Below, piece by piece: positions 42,907-51,742 of a stretch of DNA of 64,000 bases. The stretch is from the NCBI GenBank assembly GCA_030425045.1, contig JAUHVL010000014.1:1-64000 (forward strand), read 5' to 3'. This DNA is from a bacterium. GTDB taxonomy: Bacteria; Bdellovibrionota; Bacteriovoracia; Bacteriovoracales; Bacteriovoracaceae. Every line of letters starts with the position of its first letter. The stretch's first letter is position 1. Under the pieces are notes generated by a model. It was not told where the DNA came from and searched no databases. It saw only the letters and a list, made by a program, of their open reading frames with translations. The position numbers and the translations under genes were made by a program.

Positions 42907-44988
42907 ATGTCTGCCAACCCAAATAATAAACTTCAAAATGAAAAATCACTTTATCTCAAACAACATAGTGACCAACCAGTGAACTGGTATCCCTGGGGAG
43001 AAGAAGCAATCAAAAAAGCCAAGGATGAAAACAAACCTATCTTTTTATCTATTGGCTATTCTTCATGTCACTGGTGTCACGTCATGGCCTCGGAGTCTTT
43101 TGACGATCAAGAAACCGCCAATACCTTAAATGCAAAATTTATTTCTATTAAAGTTGATCGCGAAGAGCTACCCGATCTTGATCTTTATTATCAGCAGGCG
43201 AGTCAATTTTTTAATCAAGCAGGTGGTTGGCCACTCTCTGCTTTTTTAACACCAGAATTAGAACCATTTTTTGTAGGAACTTATTTTCCGAAATTTCCAA
43301 AAGAAAATAACCCAAGCTTTAGACAAATATTAGAAGAACTCGATCGCGTTTTTCACAACGAAAAAGAAAAGGTTGAAAATAATGCCAAACAAGTAACGGA
43401 GGCCATGAAAAGAGGGCTACCAGAGCCTGAAAAGAAAATTGAATACCCCGATCACTTTCCTTCTCCTCTTTCAATCATCAAAGCTGTTAGCGAGTTTGAA
43501 GATAAAGAAAATGGTGGATATGGAAAGTCCCCTAAATTTCCTCATTTTGCTTTTTATGAATGGGCCGTTGAACAAATGTTAGAAGGTATGATTCCTCAAG
43601 AAGATGGCAAACATGTCGTCATGACAATTGAAAACATGCTCCTTGGGGGAATGTTTGATCACGTGAGAGGTGGAATCCATCGTTATAGTGTTGACGACAA
43701 ATTTATCGTTCCCCATTTTGAAAAAATGCTTTATGACCAAGCGGGCTTAATTAGACTGCTTTCAAAAACAGCAATGTTATATCCTTCAGTTCATATTATT
43801 GATTCACTGGTTAAAACGTTAGAGTATCTCTCTTCAGAAATGCTCGATGAAAAAGGATATTTCTTCAGTGCCCAGGATGCCGATAGCGAAGGACAAGAAG
43901 GGCTTTACTTTACTTTCACTAACGATGAGTTCATGGCGGTTTCCGAAAAAGTAATTAACCTTGAAGCTTTCAAAGAATTAAATTTAACAAGTGCTCAAGT
44001 TGCAAAATGGTTTCAAATTACACCGGAAGGAAATTTTGAAAACGGTCTCAGTGTTGTCTCTCTTAATTCAGAGTTAAAAGAAGAATATTTTAAACCAAAA
44101 GAATGGGAAGTTGTGCGAGTGATGTACCGTGAACTTCTGATGGAAAGAAAGGGACGTATCCCTCCCGCGACAGATAATAAAGGAGTCACTAGTTGGAACT
44201 ATCATTTGATGGCCGGATTATGTGATGTCATTCAATACGCGCGAGTATCGATCGTTCGAGAAAAGGCCACAAACTTATTATTTAAAGTTTTAGAAGGAGC
44301 TCATAAAAACTTCTTTGGAACTCATAAAGAATCAGGAAAGATGGTTCTTCGTCACGCAACCACTCTAGAGGATTCTCATGAATATGCGGAAGATTATATC
44401 TTTTATGCTGAAGCTCAACTTCGCTGTTATGAAATCACAGGTAATGAAAGTTTTAAGCAAAATACTTTAGAAACACTCCGGCATATCTATAAAGAGTTTG
44501 TTAAAGATAATGCTGTCTTCACGAGAAAGATAACTCATGAAACAGATGCTCTTCCTCCAAACTTAGAAGTCTACCCCTTTGACCAGTCTTTCAAATCTGC
44601 CCTCTCAACACTTCACTTAATCACCAGAAGAGCAAGGTTATTATTTTCTGATCCAAACTTAGGTCATGAGCTTCTTTCAAACTCAGAAATGTTTATTCAA
44701 CAAACTCTTATGAGCCCCATTGGTTGTGGAGAGGGATTAAGAGCGAATACGTATCCTGAAAATATTTATCGTGTCGTCAAAGTTCCAAGAAACTGGTTAA
44801 ACGAAAATGATTATTTGCAGTTTATTAATTTCTTTATGCCTAGATTTGTCATTGATTATACCGATGATGCTGATAATAAATGGCAAGTTTGTAATTTAGA
44901 AAAGTGTGAGCTTCAAGGCGAAGGTTTACAAAACTTTATTGAGACTTTAAGGCCTAAACCAAAACAAACAAACGAAGACCAAAAATAA
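42907..44988 (+). CDS. DUF255 / thioredoxin-fold protein (YyaL/SPATA20 family)
   Basis: 693 residues from the ATG at 42907 (CGGAG seven bases upstream; the open frame reaches a GTG at 42877 without support). Residues 10-170 are the DUF255 thioredoxin-like domain: '[29 protein letters not shown]', then C54-H-W-C57 in '[13 protein letters not shown]'. The rest is an (alpha/alpha)6 barrel like N-acylglucosamine epimerases ('[32 protein letters not shown]'). The family is widespread but its reaction is unknown; a redox role is often assumed. Its stop overlaps the next start (TAATG). Confidence 0.92.
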   Translation: MSANPNNKLQNEKSLYLKQHSDQPVNWYPWGEEAIKKAKDENKPIFLSIGYSSCHWCHVMASESFDDQETANTLNAKFISIKVDREELPDLDLYYQQASQFFNQAGGWPLSAFLTPELEPFFVGTYFPKFPKENNPSFRQILEELDRVFHNEKEKVENNAKQVTEAMKRGLPEPEKKIEYPDHFPSPLSIIKAVSEFEDKENGGYGKSPKFPHFAFYEWAVEQMLEGMIPQEDGKHVVMTIENMLLGGMFDHVRGGIHRYSVDDKFIVPHFEKMLYDQAGLIRLLSKTAMLYPSVHIIDSLVKTLEYLSSEMLDEKGYFFSAQDADSEGQEGLYFTFTNDEFMAVSEKVINLEAFKELNLTSAQVAKWFQITPEGNFENGLSVVSLNSELKEEYFKPKEWEVVRVMYRELLMERKGRIPPATDNKGVTSWNYHLMAGLCDVIQYARVSIVREKATNLLFKVLEGAHKNFFGTHKESGKMVLRHATTLEDSHEYAEDYIFYAEAQLRCYEITGNESFKQNTLETLRHIYKEFVKDNAVFTRKITHETDALPPNLEVYPFDQSFKSALSTLHLITRRARLLFSDPNLGHELLSNSEMFIQQTLMSPIGCGEGLRANTYPENIYRVVKVPRNWLNENDYLQFINFFMPRFVIDYTDDADNKWQVCNLEKCELQGEGLQNFIETLRPKPKQTNEDQK

Positions 44989-45899
44989 TGAAAGATACTT
45001 TAAATGGTATTAAAATTATCGATTTTTCTCATCGTCTGCCAGGACCTTTTGCTAGTTATCTTCTTGCGAACCTGGGGGCTGATATTACAAAAGTTGAAGA
45101 TCAAAAATTTAAAGACCCTTTTATCGCTGGATCATTTCCCAAAATTGATGCCAGTTTTAAGGCATGGTATGAGCAATTTAATAAAGATAAAAAGATTACT
45201 CGTTTAGACTTTAACTCTGAAACCATTAAAGATGAGATTGCTAAACTTATTAGTGAAGCCGATGCTCTTATTCTCGCACTTCCAGAAAAAGTTGTTCTAA
45301 AGCTAGGAATTAAAGAAGCGATTAAAGAGTGTAAAAAACCTCTTACCTGTATTGAACTTGTTGCTTCAACAGAAGGAACGAAAAGTCATATGCATGATCT
45401 CAATGCGCTGGCCGATATGGGCATCCTTTCTGTTCATATAGAAGGAAGAAGCGAAAAGTTCATCGCCCCTCCTCTACTTCCCATTGCTGGGATTGCTTTT
45501 GGTAACCAGATCGCTTTAAACATTTTAGCTGGGATGATTAAAACTCAAAGTGATCAAAAGGCGGTATTTTCTAAAGTAGGCCTTTTTGAAAGCACCCAAA
45601 CTATGTTTGGACCATTTTGGAGTGAGGAAGTTCGTGATCAAAAAACATATCTGCACACCGGCCGCTATCCCTGTTACGGAATTTACCGCTCAAAGGATGG
45701 GCAATATATTGCTTTAGCTGCCGTTGAAGAGAAGTTTTGGCAGAAGTTCTGTGAGCTTTTTAAGCTTGGTGAGCTCGATGCCTTTGATACAAATGAGAAC
45801 GGATCTAAAACAAAAGTTATTGACGCGCTCTCAAACTTAACGTTATCCGAAATCAAGTCAACTATCGGAAATCACGAGATTTGCCTCTCGGTATCATGA
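44988..45899 (+). CDS. Short CaiB/BaiF (type III CoA-transferase / alpha-methylacyl-CoA racemase-like) protein
   Basis: 303 residues; relatives usually run 350-400. 'LNGIKIIDFSHRLPGPFASYLLANLGADITKVED' is the family N-terminus and 'HMHDLNALADMGILS' carries the catalytic Asp (D137) in the arrangement of methylacyl-CoA racemases. 'HTGRYPCYGIYRSKDGQYIALAAVEEKFW' follows. The protein stops at 'EICLSVS', just where relatives continue with the '(D/E).C.tPV' segment and about 50 more residues. No other frame downstream restores that part, so it is a real short form or an old truncation. Confidence 0.8.
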   Translation: MKDTLNGIKIIDFSHRLPGPFASYLLANLGADITKVEDQKFKDPFIAGSFPKIDASFKAWYEQFNKDKKITRLDFNSETIKDEIAKLISEADALILALPEKVVLKLGIKEAIKECKKPLTCIELVASTEGTKSHMHDLNALADMGILSVHIEGRSEKFIAPPLLPIAGIAFGNQIALNILAGMIKTQSDQKAVFSKVGLFESTQTMFGPFWSEEVRDQKTYLHTGRYPCYGIYRSKDGQYIALAAVEEKFWQKFCELFKLGELDAFDTNENGSKTKVIDALSNLTLSEIKSTIGNHEICLSVS

Positions 45900-45925
45900 C
45901 ACTAAGCATCTATAATAAGTACAAG

Positions 45926-45954
45926 GGTGTCACCTTATCTTGACCCTGGTGTCA
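45926..45954. repeat. Direct repeat GGTGTCA spaced 22 bp, around a -35 box
   Basis: Two copies of GGTGTCA at 45926-45932 and 45948-45954 lie exactly two helical turns apart. A third, inverted copy of the core (TGACAC) is at 45897-45902. The second copy is within the spacer just after the TTGACC at 45940-45945. The first is part of the palindrome GGTGTCACC. Placement suggests operator boxes for the promoter of the small secreted protein gene. Confidence 0.4.
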
Positions 45955-45968
45955 TTACGAGTTATGAC
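45940..45968 (+). promoter_or_regulatory. Candidate sigma-70 promoter for the small secreted protein gene
   Basis: TTGACC (45940-45945, 5 of 6 to consensus), a 17-bp spacer and TATGAC (45963-45968, 4 of 6). It would start transcription near 45975, giving a leader of about 135 bases before the ATG at 46109. Flanked by the GGTGTCA boxes. No RNA data can be inferred from sequence. Confidence 0.45.
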
Positions 45969-46108
45969 TATATGCACATCAGGCTTTTTGGGTCTCTTTT
46001 GATCCCATTAATCTGGCATAGAAATTGAAAAGATGTATGACAAAGGTCTTCACTAGGATTGAGATGACCATTAACGACATGGATGTGTGACAAGGAAAGG
46101 GTGGTCAC

Positions 46109-46522
46109 ATGAAAAATTCAATTCACAATACGCTTTTGGCATTAGGCCTTTTGCTTATTAGTACAGCTGCCAGTGCATCATTACCTGATGTAACAGTCGA
46201 CTCTAATCTCACAAGATCTACTATCAATGAAGGGATCAGCAAAATTGTTAAAATTAGAGCTAATAAAGTTACAAGTGATATGCGCGGTATAGGTTTTGAA
46301 ACGAATTACGGCGAGAAAATTTCTCTCGACCAGGTACGTTTTTTAAACCCGAACAGTAAATCGGCATTAAGTAAAGTTCTCCAAAGAGATCGAATCGAGT
46401 TAATCTCCGGAGAAATTATTTATAGAGAAGAAGTTCAATACGGACTTATTCAACAACAAGAAATGGCAATGGACTTTCAGTTCCCTAACTTCGTAGGAAA
46501 GGCTCCACACGTACCTGATTAG
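46109..46522 (+). CDS. Small exported protein of unknown function
   Basis: 137 residues. Clear Sec signal peptide ('LLALGLLLISTAASASLP', cleavage expected after ASA), leaving a mature protein of about 115 residues, mostly charged, ending 'GKAPHVPD'. No Cys in the mature part and no motif I recognise. AAGG ribosome site upstream, its own candidate promoter, and a strong terminator directly after it, so it is a single-gene unit. Its isolation and strong control signals suggest regulated, possibly abundant expression. Confidence 0.75.
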   Translation: MKNSIHNTLLALGLLLISTAASASLPDVTVDSNLTRSTINEGISKIVKIRANKVTSDMRGIGFETNYGEKISLDQVRFLNPNSKSALSKVLQRDRIELISGEIIYREEVQYGLIQQQEMAMDFQFPNFVGKAPHVPD

Positions 46523-46561
46523 AAAGATGATTCAGGTCCACGACCTGTTTTTATAGTACTT

Positions 46562-46600
46562 CAAGAAGACCGTTCCCTAGTGAGCGGTCTTCTTGTTTTT
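46562..46600 (+). terminator. Strong intrinsic terminator after the small secreted protein gene
   Basis: Perfect 11-bp stem CAAGAAGACCG (46562-46572) / CGGTCTTCTTG (46585-46595), 12-base loop, followed by TTTTT (46596-46600). It ends the plus-strand gene 46109-46522. The T-run overlaps the last bases of the convergent MscS gene (stop at 46599). On the minus strand there is no adjacent T-run, so it should be one-directional. Confidence 0.92.
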
Positions 46601-47465
46601 AGAGATCTTTTTGGTTTGGGTTTAAGTGAACATCCATTTGAGGAAAAGGAATTTGAATATTATTTTTCTTGAAGGCCTCAAAGATTTTAAAACGAATGTC
46701 TGACTTAATACGCTCATCAAACCACTGATCTCTTATCCAAATTGTTAAATTAAAATTTAAACTAGAATCTGCAAAATCAGAAAAGAAAACCTTTGGTTCA
46801 GGGCTTTTCAATACTTCAGGTTGATTTTTCACCACATTCATTAAAACTTTCTCAACTTCTGCGGGATCACTGCTATAAGAAACACCGACAGAAATCTTTA
46901 GACGGATATTCTCTCCACTATAACTTTGATTCACCACCTGCTCAGAGATAAATTGAGAGTTGGGAATAATAATCGCAACATCATCTCTCGTATGAATTTG
47001 AGTTGATCTCGCCCCTATCGCAATAATTCGTCCGTTCACTCCTCCAACTTCTACGAGATCACCCACTTTAATAGGACGCTCTAGCAAAATAATAAGCCCA
47101 GAAATAAAGTTTTGAGTGATGTTTTGGAGGCCAAAACCAATCCCCACCATTAAGACCGCACCAACGGCCGCAAGAGAGCTCATAGAGATCCCTATCGTAT
47201 CAAGTGTGATCAAAATACCAATCACGAGGATTGTGTAGCGGATAAAAGTTGCGATGGAATCCTTAACTCCATTATCGAGATGTGAATATTTCTTTAATAA
47301 TCTCTTCGTCAGGTTCTCACCAAAACGACTCAACTTGAGCACTACATAAAAGATGATAAGTGCTGTGATGAAAGACATGAGAGAAAGTTTATGGCTTCCA
47401 ATTTCAAAAAGAGGAACAGAGAAATAGCGCCAAACACTGCTTAAGTTATCGATAAAGTTTTGCAT
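46599..47465 (-). CDS. MscS-family mechanosensitive channel
   Basis: 288 residues, close to E. coli MscS. Three membrane helices (about 28-45, 68-90 and the pore helix TM3). The pore helix region 'LAAVGAVLMVGIGFGLQNITQNFISGLIILLERPIKVGDLVEV' contains the Gly/Ala packing pattern and the 'GFGLQN..NF.SG' hallmark. The beta domain and C-terminal alpha/beta domain follow. It releases solutes on hypo-osmotic shock. The promoter must be in 47466-47627, shared with a divergent gene. Confidence 0.93.
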   Translation of the reverse strand: MQNFIDNLSSVWRYFSVPLFEIGSHKLSLMSFITALIIFYVVLKLSRFGENLTKRLLKKYSHLDNGVKDSIATFIRYTILVIGILITLDTIGISMSSLAAVGAVLMVGIGFGLQNITQNFISGLIILLERPIKVGDLVEVGGVNGRIIAIGARSTQIHTRDDVAIIIPNSQFISEQVVNQSYSGENIRLKISVGVSYSSDPAEVEKVLMNVVKNQPEVLKSPEPKVFFSDFADSSLNFNLTIWIRDQWFDERIKSDIRFKIFEAFKKNNIQIPFPQMDVHLNPNQKDL

Positions 47466-47582
47466 AACAAAATGATAACGAGGCTAAAGGCCCATGTCAC
47501 TATCATTCAATAGCTTAGCCACCTAGCTTATCTGTAAGATTTACAAAAAGACCCCACTGTCCTCGGGTTTATGGCATAACAT

Positions 47583-47610
47583 GTCATCAAGATAAATTGC
47601 TTGAGATGAC
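47583..47610 (+). promoter_or_regulatory. Possible hairpin just before a strong ribosome binding site
   Basis: GTCATC (47583-47588) pairs with GATGAC (47605-47610), extended by AAG/CTT after a 2-base bulge. It ends four bases before the ribosome site GGGGGAGG (47614-47621) of the 1050-residue protein. It could shield or flank that site in the mRNA. Moderate symmetry only. Confidence 0.3.
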
Positions 47611-47627
47611 CTTGGGGGAGGTAGGCA

Positions 47628-50600
47628 ATGCAATATGCGCGTCTATTTGGGAAATTTCTTTTTCTAGTATGCTTTATTCAAAGTAGCTTTAGTTTAACTA
47701 ATGAGAAAACGACGTTGATTAGTTATCAAATCAAACAATTAAAAAACCAAGTTAAAGAAGGCCAAAATGAAAAACAAAACCTTCTCCAACAAGAAGTTGA
47801 GCTGATGGACATGGGTTCGGCCTCTGAGGCTGAAAATAAACTCATTTTAAAGCTCGATCAATCCAAAGAAGAACTCAGGCTCTTTACTGGTGATACTCTT
47901 GCCGTTTGTTTAGCAAATGAAAGTTGTGAAAACAAAGAAGAATTAGAACTAAAGAAGTCAAGACTTCAAGAAAATGTCGAACAGTTAGAAAAAAAGCTTA
48001 GTGAGCTATTAAACGCTAATGAAAATAGTGATCGAAAAGAAGAACAAAAGCAAAACGAAATAGAGCTTATTCAAGTAAAAGTTGTCGCAATCGATGATCA
48101 GATTTCTCACTTAAACGCCCAGATCAAAGATAAAGAAATGGAACTAGAGAAAGAAATTAAACTTCTCGAAGAACAAAAGATAGATGAGCGAACAAAAATT
48201 GTAATGAAATCGGCCTATCAAAAAATAGATAATAAAGCTATCGATGTAGCAGTCGACATTAAGAGAAAAAAACATCTTCCCCGTGAGCTTAGTTTCAAAA
48301 CAAAAAAAGAGGCCAAAGTTCAGGCACAAAAAGATGCCCGTATCGATGTTCAAAATATGATACTTAAAATCGGTGTAAAAAATGGACGAAGTGATGGTGA
48401 AAGAGATGGTAAGGCCTTCGGACAACAAGCTTCTTTTGATTCATCTTTTCAATCAGGTTTAGAAAAAGGCCTAAGAGATGGAAAAGTTCTGGCCGAGATT
48501 GAAGGACGAAAAGCTGGTCAAAAATCAGGACTAGAAAAAAGCATAGAAGAGATCGCAAAAAACGCTGCTGAAAGACAAGCCGAATTTGATATTGAAGAAT
48601 CAAACGTTACAACTCTTGCGAAGAGAAAAGGGAAATTCTTAGGAATTGATAAGGCGACGAGAGAAGGTCATAGCGTTGGGCGAGCAAAAGGTGAGGCCCA
48701 TGCTATTGATAAATTTGAAAATAGAATTTTAACTCCAATTTATGTTGATGGTCCTTTTATTGGAACATTTTCACCAAGAACACCTGAGTTTCATGAAAAC
48801 TATTGTCAGCAGTACACGTGTGAGATGTTCGAAAAAACATTATCGTCATTGAACAATACGTACCTAGATTACGATCTCAATAAACTCTTTAAAAAAAGCT
48901 ATATCAATGAATTTCAAAAAGATCTAAGAACAAGGTTTTTATCACAAATTGATGGTGTTTATTTAAAAGCTTATACAGATCAATACAATGCCGCAGTAGA
49001 ATTCTATTCTCAGCAAAAAAACCTTGAGGCTTTTAAGGCTGGTCATGCTAGTGGAATGAAGCAGGCAAAAGATGAGTTTCACCCTCTTTATGTAGAACAG
49101 GAAGAAAAAAGAGCGTTTCAAAAGGGGATGAAGTCTGACTTAAAAGAACACCCTCTTTACAAAAAGTTGTATAAAAAGTTTTACCGAAAGTTTAAACATC
49201 AATATTGGAATAGAGCTTTCAAACTGGCCAGTGAGCAAGCAGAGCTTGAATCTTATCGTGTAAAAATTGATTCCGAAATTGTAAAGTCAAAGGCGATTCG
49301 TTTTGCTGAAGTAAGTGACTTTTATGAGAAGGCCCCTGTGCTTAGCTTTAAATACGGAAAGATGAAAGAGATTGGTATTGATGGTATCGGTGAAGCTGAT
49401 GGTATCTTTCAACCAGGAGAAAGCCTCGCTCATGACATTATTATTAAAAACTATGGTCTCGAGGCCGCACGTAATATTGTCATCATAACCGATAATAATC
49501 TTCAGTATAAAATTGATAAAATTCCGGCCAGTACAGAAATGCATTTTAAGGGGATTGCTAAAAGTGTGATCCCTGAAAATAGTGAAGGACTCACTTTTGC
49601 GCCGACGATAGAAGTCTTTTTTGATCATCATTTGAAGTCACCCTTATCAAACAATCACTATGAAGATGCGGATCGTGGTTTACTTGGTGGAAAAGTTCAC
49701 TCACCTCTTCAAGTTGAGTATCCTCTGGAACTAAGTATTGAACAATGGGATGAATCACTTTTTCTAAATGAGAAAAGATCAATCCCATTTACGATGACAA
49801 ATAAATCTCAAAAGACAATCTCCGGAAGACTCTCCCTTGTACTTGAATCAAATTCACAAAATGATCTCAGTGACCAAACTTTTAAACTTGAGCTAAAACC
49901 AGGTGAAAGCTTTCGCGGTCAATTTGAAATAATGTTAGAAAATGAAAACGATCTTTATCGTAATCTCTTTGTACAGGGAAAAATCCAATTGAATCAAGTT
50001 ACTCTTGGTAAAACGATGAGACTTCCCGTTCTCTTAAAAACTCAAAATAAAATAGCCGAGCTCGCGCAAAAAGAAGTTATTTTTATTGCTGCTGGTAATC
50101 GTCCTCAGCCCATCATTTCTCAGTTGATGTTACAGGCTAAAAAGAAATTTGCTATTTATGACTCTCAAATTGAAAACTCTAGTGAAGCAAAAATAAGTTT
50201 AAAAAACAAATCTCTCATTCTGGTGCACGAAACAGAAGCTGACCTCAATCAGAAACTTTTGACAAAGATTGTTCAGAAAAACAGTAATCTTTTAATCATC
50301 AAAAACAGTCAGTCTGAAGTTAAAATTCCTAATACCAAGGCGGCTTCAATACAATTAAGCCAGTTTGACAACGACTCTCTCCAGATTGCCTTTTATCAAA
50401 ATGGAAATGGGATTCTTCCTGTTTTAATTTCTCAACCAGAGATGGCAAAGAAGGCAACCTTGTTGGGTCAATATCTCGCTAGACCACTTGGTCAAAATTC
50501 AATCATTGCGTTTAAAGAGAATAGTTACCTTGTAGAATACTTTGCTTTAAAACTGCTTATTGAATATGGCCAAGATCCTACCAAAAAAGGCTTAAACAAA

Positions 50601-50780
50601 CTTTTGACAATGGTTAATCCGACTTTGAGAGAAATGAGTAAAAAGGCTTTAACAAATACAATTTCATCACTGGACTTAAAAGAACTTTCAAAAGTATACT
50701 TGAGACTTAGAGATGAACTACAAAAAGCTATTACTTTTAAAATTCAATTGGTTGATCATTCTACTTCTGGGCCTATGTAG
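47628..50780 (+). CDS. Large exported protein with coiled coil and glycine-spaced repeats
   Basis: 1050 residues. Signal peptide to about residue 23 ('FLFLVCFIQSSFSLTNE'). Residues about 25-200 are long coiled coil (K/E/Q/L heptads). Residues 249-362 contain glycine every fourth residue, e.g. 'GVKNGRSDGERDGKAFG' at 249-265, then 'GLEKGLRDGKVL' and 'GRAKGEA'. A Tyr/Lys/Phe-rich helical part runs to about 560. A beta-sandwich-like domain begins near 585 ('IGEADGIFQPGESLAHDIIIKNYGLEAARNI'), resembling CARDB/adhesion-type modules, and a mixed C-terminal part follows. GGGGGAGG precedes the ATG. Not recognised as a known family; a periplasmic or surface structural protein is likely. Its 3' end overlaps the subtilase-like gene by 68 bases. 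Confidence 0.72.
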   Translation: MQYARLFGKFLFLVCFIQSSFSLTNEKTTLISYQIKQLKNQVKEGQNEKQNLLQQEVELMDMGSASEAENKLILKLDQSKEELRLFTGDTLAVCLANESCENKEELELKKSRLQENVEQLEKKLSELLNANENSDRKEEQKQNEIELIQVKVVAIDDQISHLNAQIKDKEMELEKEIKLLEEQKIDERTKIVMKSAYQKIDNKAIDVAVDIKRKKHLPRELSFKTKKEAKVQAQKDARIDVQNMILKIGVKNGRSDGERDGKAFGQQASFDSSFQSGLEKGLRDGKVLAEIEGRKAGQKSGLEKSIEEIAKNAAERQAEFDIEESNVTTLAKRKGKFLGIDKATREGHSVGRAKGEAHAIDKFENRILTPIYVDGPFIGTFSPRTPEFHENYCQQYTCEMFEKTLSSLNNTYLDYDLNKLFKKSYINEFQKDLRTRFLSQIDGVYLKAYTDQYNAAVEFYSQQKNLEAFKAGHASGMKQAKDEFHPLYVEQEEKRAFQKGMKSDLKEHPLYKKLYKKFYRKFKHQYWNRAFKLASEQAELESYRVKIDSEIVKSKAIRFAEVSDFYEKAPVLSFKYGKMKEIGIDGIGEADGIFQPGESLAHDIIIKNYGLEAARNIVIITDNNLQYKIDKIPASTEMHFKGIAKSVIPENSEGLTFAPTIEVFFDHHLKSPLSNNHYEDADRGLLGGKVHSPLQVEYPLELSIEQWDESLFLNEKRSIPFTMTNKSQKTISGRLSLVLESNSQNDLSDQTFKLELKPGESFRGQFEIMLENENDLYRNLFVQGKIQLNQVTLGKTMRLPVLLKTQNKIAELAQKEVIFIAAGNRPQPIISQLMLQAKKKFAIYDSQIENSSEAKISLKNKSLILVHETEADLNQKLLTKIVQKNSNLLIIKNSQSEVKIPNTKAASIQLSQFDNDSLQIAFYQNGNGILPVLISQPEMAKKATLLGQYLARPLGQNSIIAFKENSYLVEYFALKLLIEYGQDPTKKGLNKLLTMVNPTLREMSKKALTNTISSLDLKELSKVYLRLRDELQKAITFKIQLVDHSTSGPM

Positions 50781-51570
50781 TCTCTCTGCTTACTCTATGT
50801 CTCTACTTAAAAGAGACAAGCCTAACTTTTCAGAAATAAAAGTGGCCGTGCTCGATACCGGGTTTTGTCCTCGCAAACTCAATTTCAAAAGTAAAAACAT
50901 AAAAGTCTATGAAACAGAGTTTATGATGGCACCCTTTAGAATTCCTTGTAATAGAAAAACATTATTAGGAAGAAGGTTTCATGGTCATCATGTCTTAGAG
51001 GAGTTTTTAAAAAACATTGAATCTAAAAAGAAAATTTCAATCTACCCTATCGTTATTTTTGATAAAAGCGGACAGCAAACTTCTAAGTACTGGGACAAAG
51101 CTTTCAAAAAAATGGATGCCTTGCAAGTTAATTTTGTTTTACTCGCGGCAGGTCTTCCCTTAAAAACACAACGGCCTGAACTTCCTTATTTACGATCTCA
51201 AACGATTCATTTTCTTGCTGCCGGTAAAGAAGGTGTTGGGATCTCTAAACAAACGAAACTCTTTCCCCAAATTCATCATCAAAAAGAAAATGTCTTTCTC
51301 ATTGGAAACTTCTATCCACCGATAAAAAGTGATCAACGTCTTATCTTAGATTCGGCCATGCTTAATTTAGAACAAACCCATTATTTTTTTAGCGGTGGAC
51401 ATGGCCATAGCGAACTGAGAGGAAGCTCTAAAGCAGTTGCAACAGCTCTTGCCAAGGCCATCAGTCTCTGTGATCTTCCTCTTAAAAATTTCAAACAATG
51501 CTTAGAAAAGAAAAGTAAAACCCTAACAGCAATCTATCAAAATAATCCTATCAACATTAAAACTTTCTAA
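50713..51570 (+). CDS. Minimal subtilase-like exported protein with altered oxyanion residue
   Basis: 285 residues. Signal peptide in the first 28 residues. The subtilisin-family (S8) triad can be placed: D48 in 'IKVAVLDTGF', H90 in 'RRFHGHHVLEEF' and S239 in 'LRGSSKAVATALAKAI'. The segment matching the oxyanion-hole 'AAGNEG' reads 'AAGKEG', with Lys at position 172 instead of Asn, so catalysis may be weak, changed or lost. Much shorter than typical subtilases and without a propeptide domain. The gene starts inside the 3' end of the 1050-residue protein gene (68-base overlap); the overlap encodes the signal peptide, so a later start is unlikely. Confidence 0.65.
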   Translation: MNYKKLLLLKFNWLIILLLGLCSLSAYSMSLLKRDKPNFSEIKVAVLDTGFCPRKLNFKSKNIKVYETEFMMAPFRIPCNRKTLLGRRFHGHHVLEEFLKNIESKKKISIYPIVIFDKSGQQTSKYWDKAFKKMDALQVNFVLLAAGLPLKTQRPELPYLRSQTIHFLAAGKEGVGISKQTKLFPQIHHQKENVFLIGNFYPPIKSDQRLILDSAMLNLEQTHYFFSGGHGHSELRGSSKAVATALAKAISLCDLPLKNFKQCLEKKSKTLTAIYQNNPINIKTF

Positions 51571-51742
51571 ATTGCCAAGTTTTTCAGTCAGCTACTTTTT
51601 CTTCTGTGATTGGAAATCCATCCTTTGAATTGCTCAAAAAGCTAATACTTTCAATAAATTGAACTGATTTGCCGCATTTGAGCGACTCGTGAGAAAGGCC
51701 AAAACCAGTTTATAATAGATAAAAAGCTTATTGGACGTGTTT

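Noticed and set aside
45880-45960. Frameshift at the end of the CaiB/BaiF gene
   Set aside because: Neither alternative frame after the stop continues the family sequence, so a simple one-base error does not explain the short protein.
46012-46027. Sigma-54-like TGGCAT-N5-TTGAA before the small secreted protein gene
   Set aside because: The nearly invariant GC of the -12 element is GA here, and a better sigma-70 type candidate lies at 45940-45968.
46059-47611. Shared 11-mer TTGAGATGACC upstream of two exported-protein genes (46059-46069 and 47601-47611)
   Set aside because: Many 11-mers are expected to recur by chance in 64 kb; the distances to the two starts differ (40 and 17 bases).
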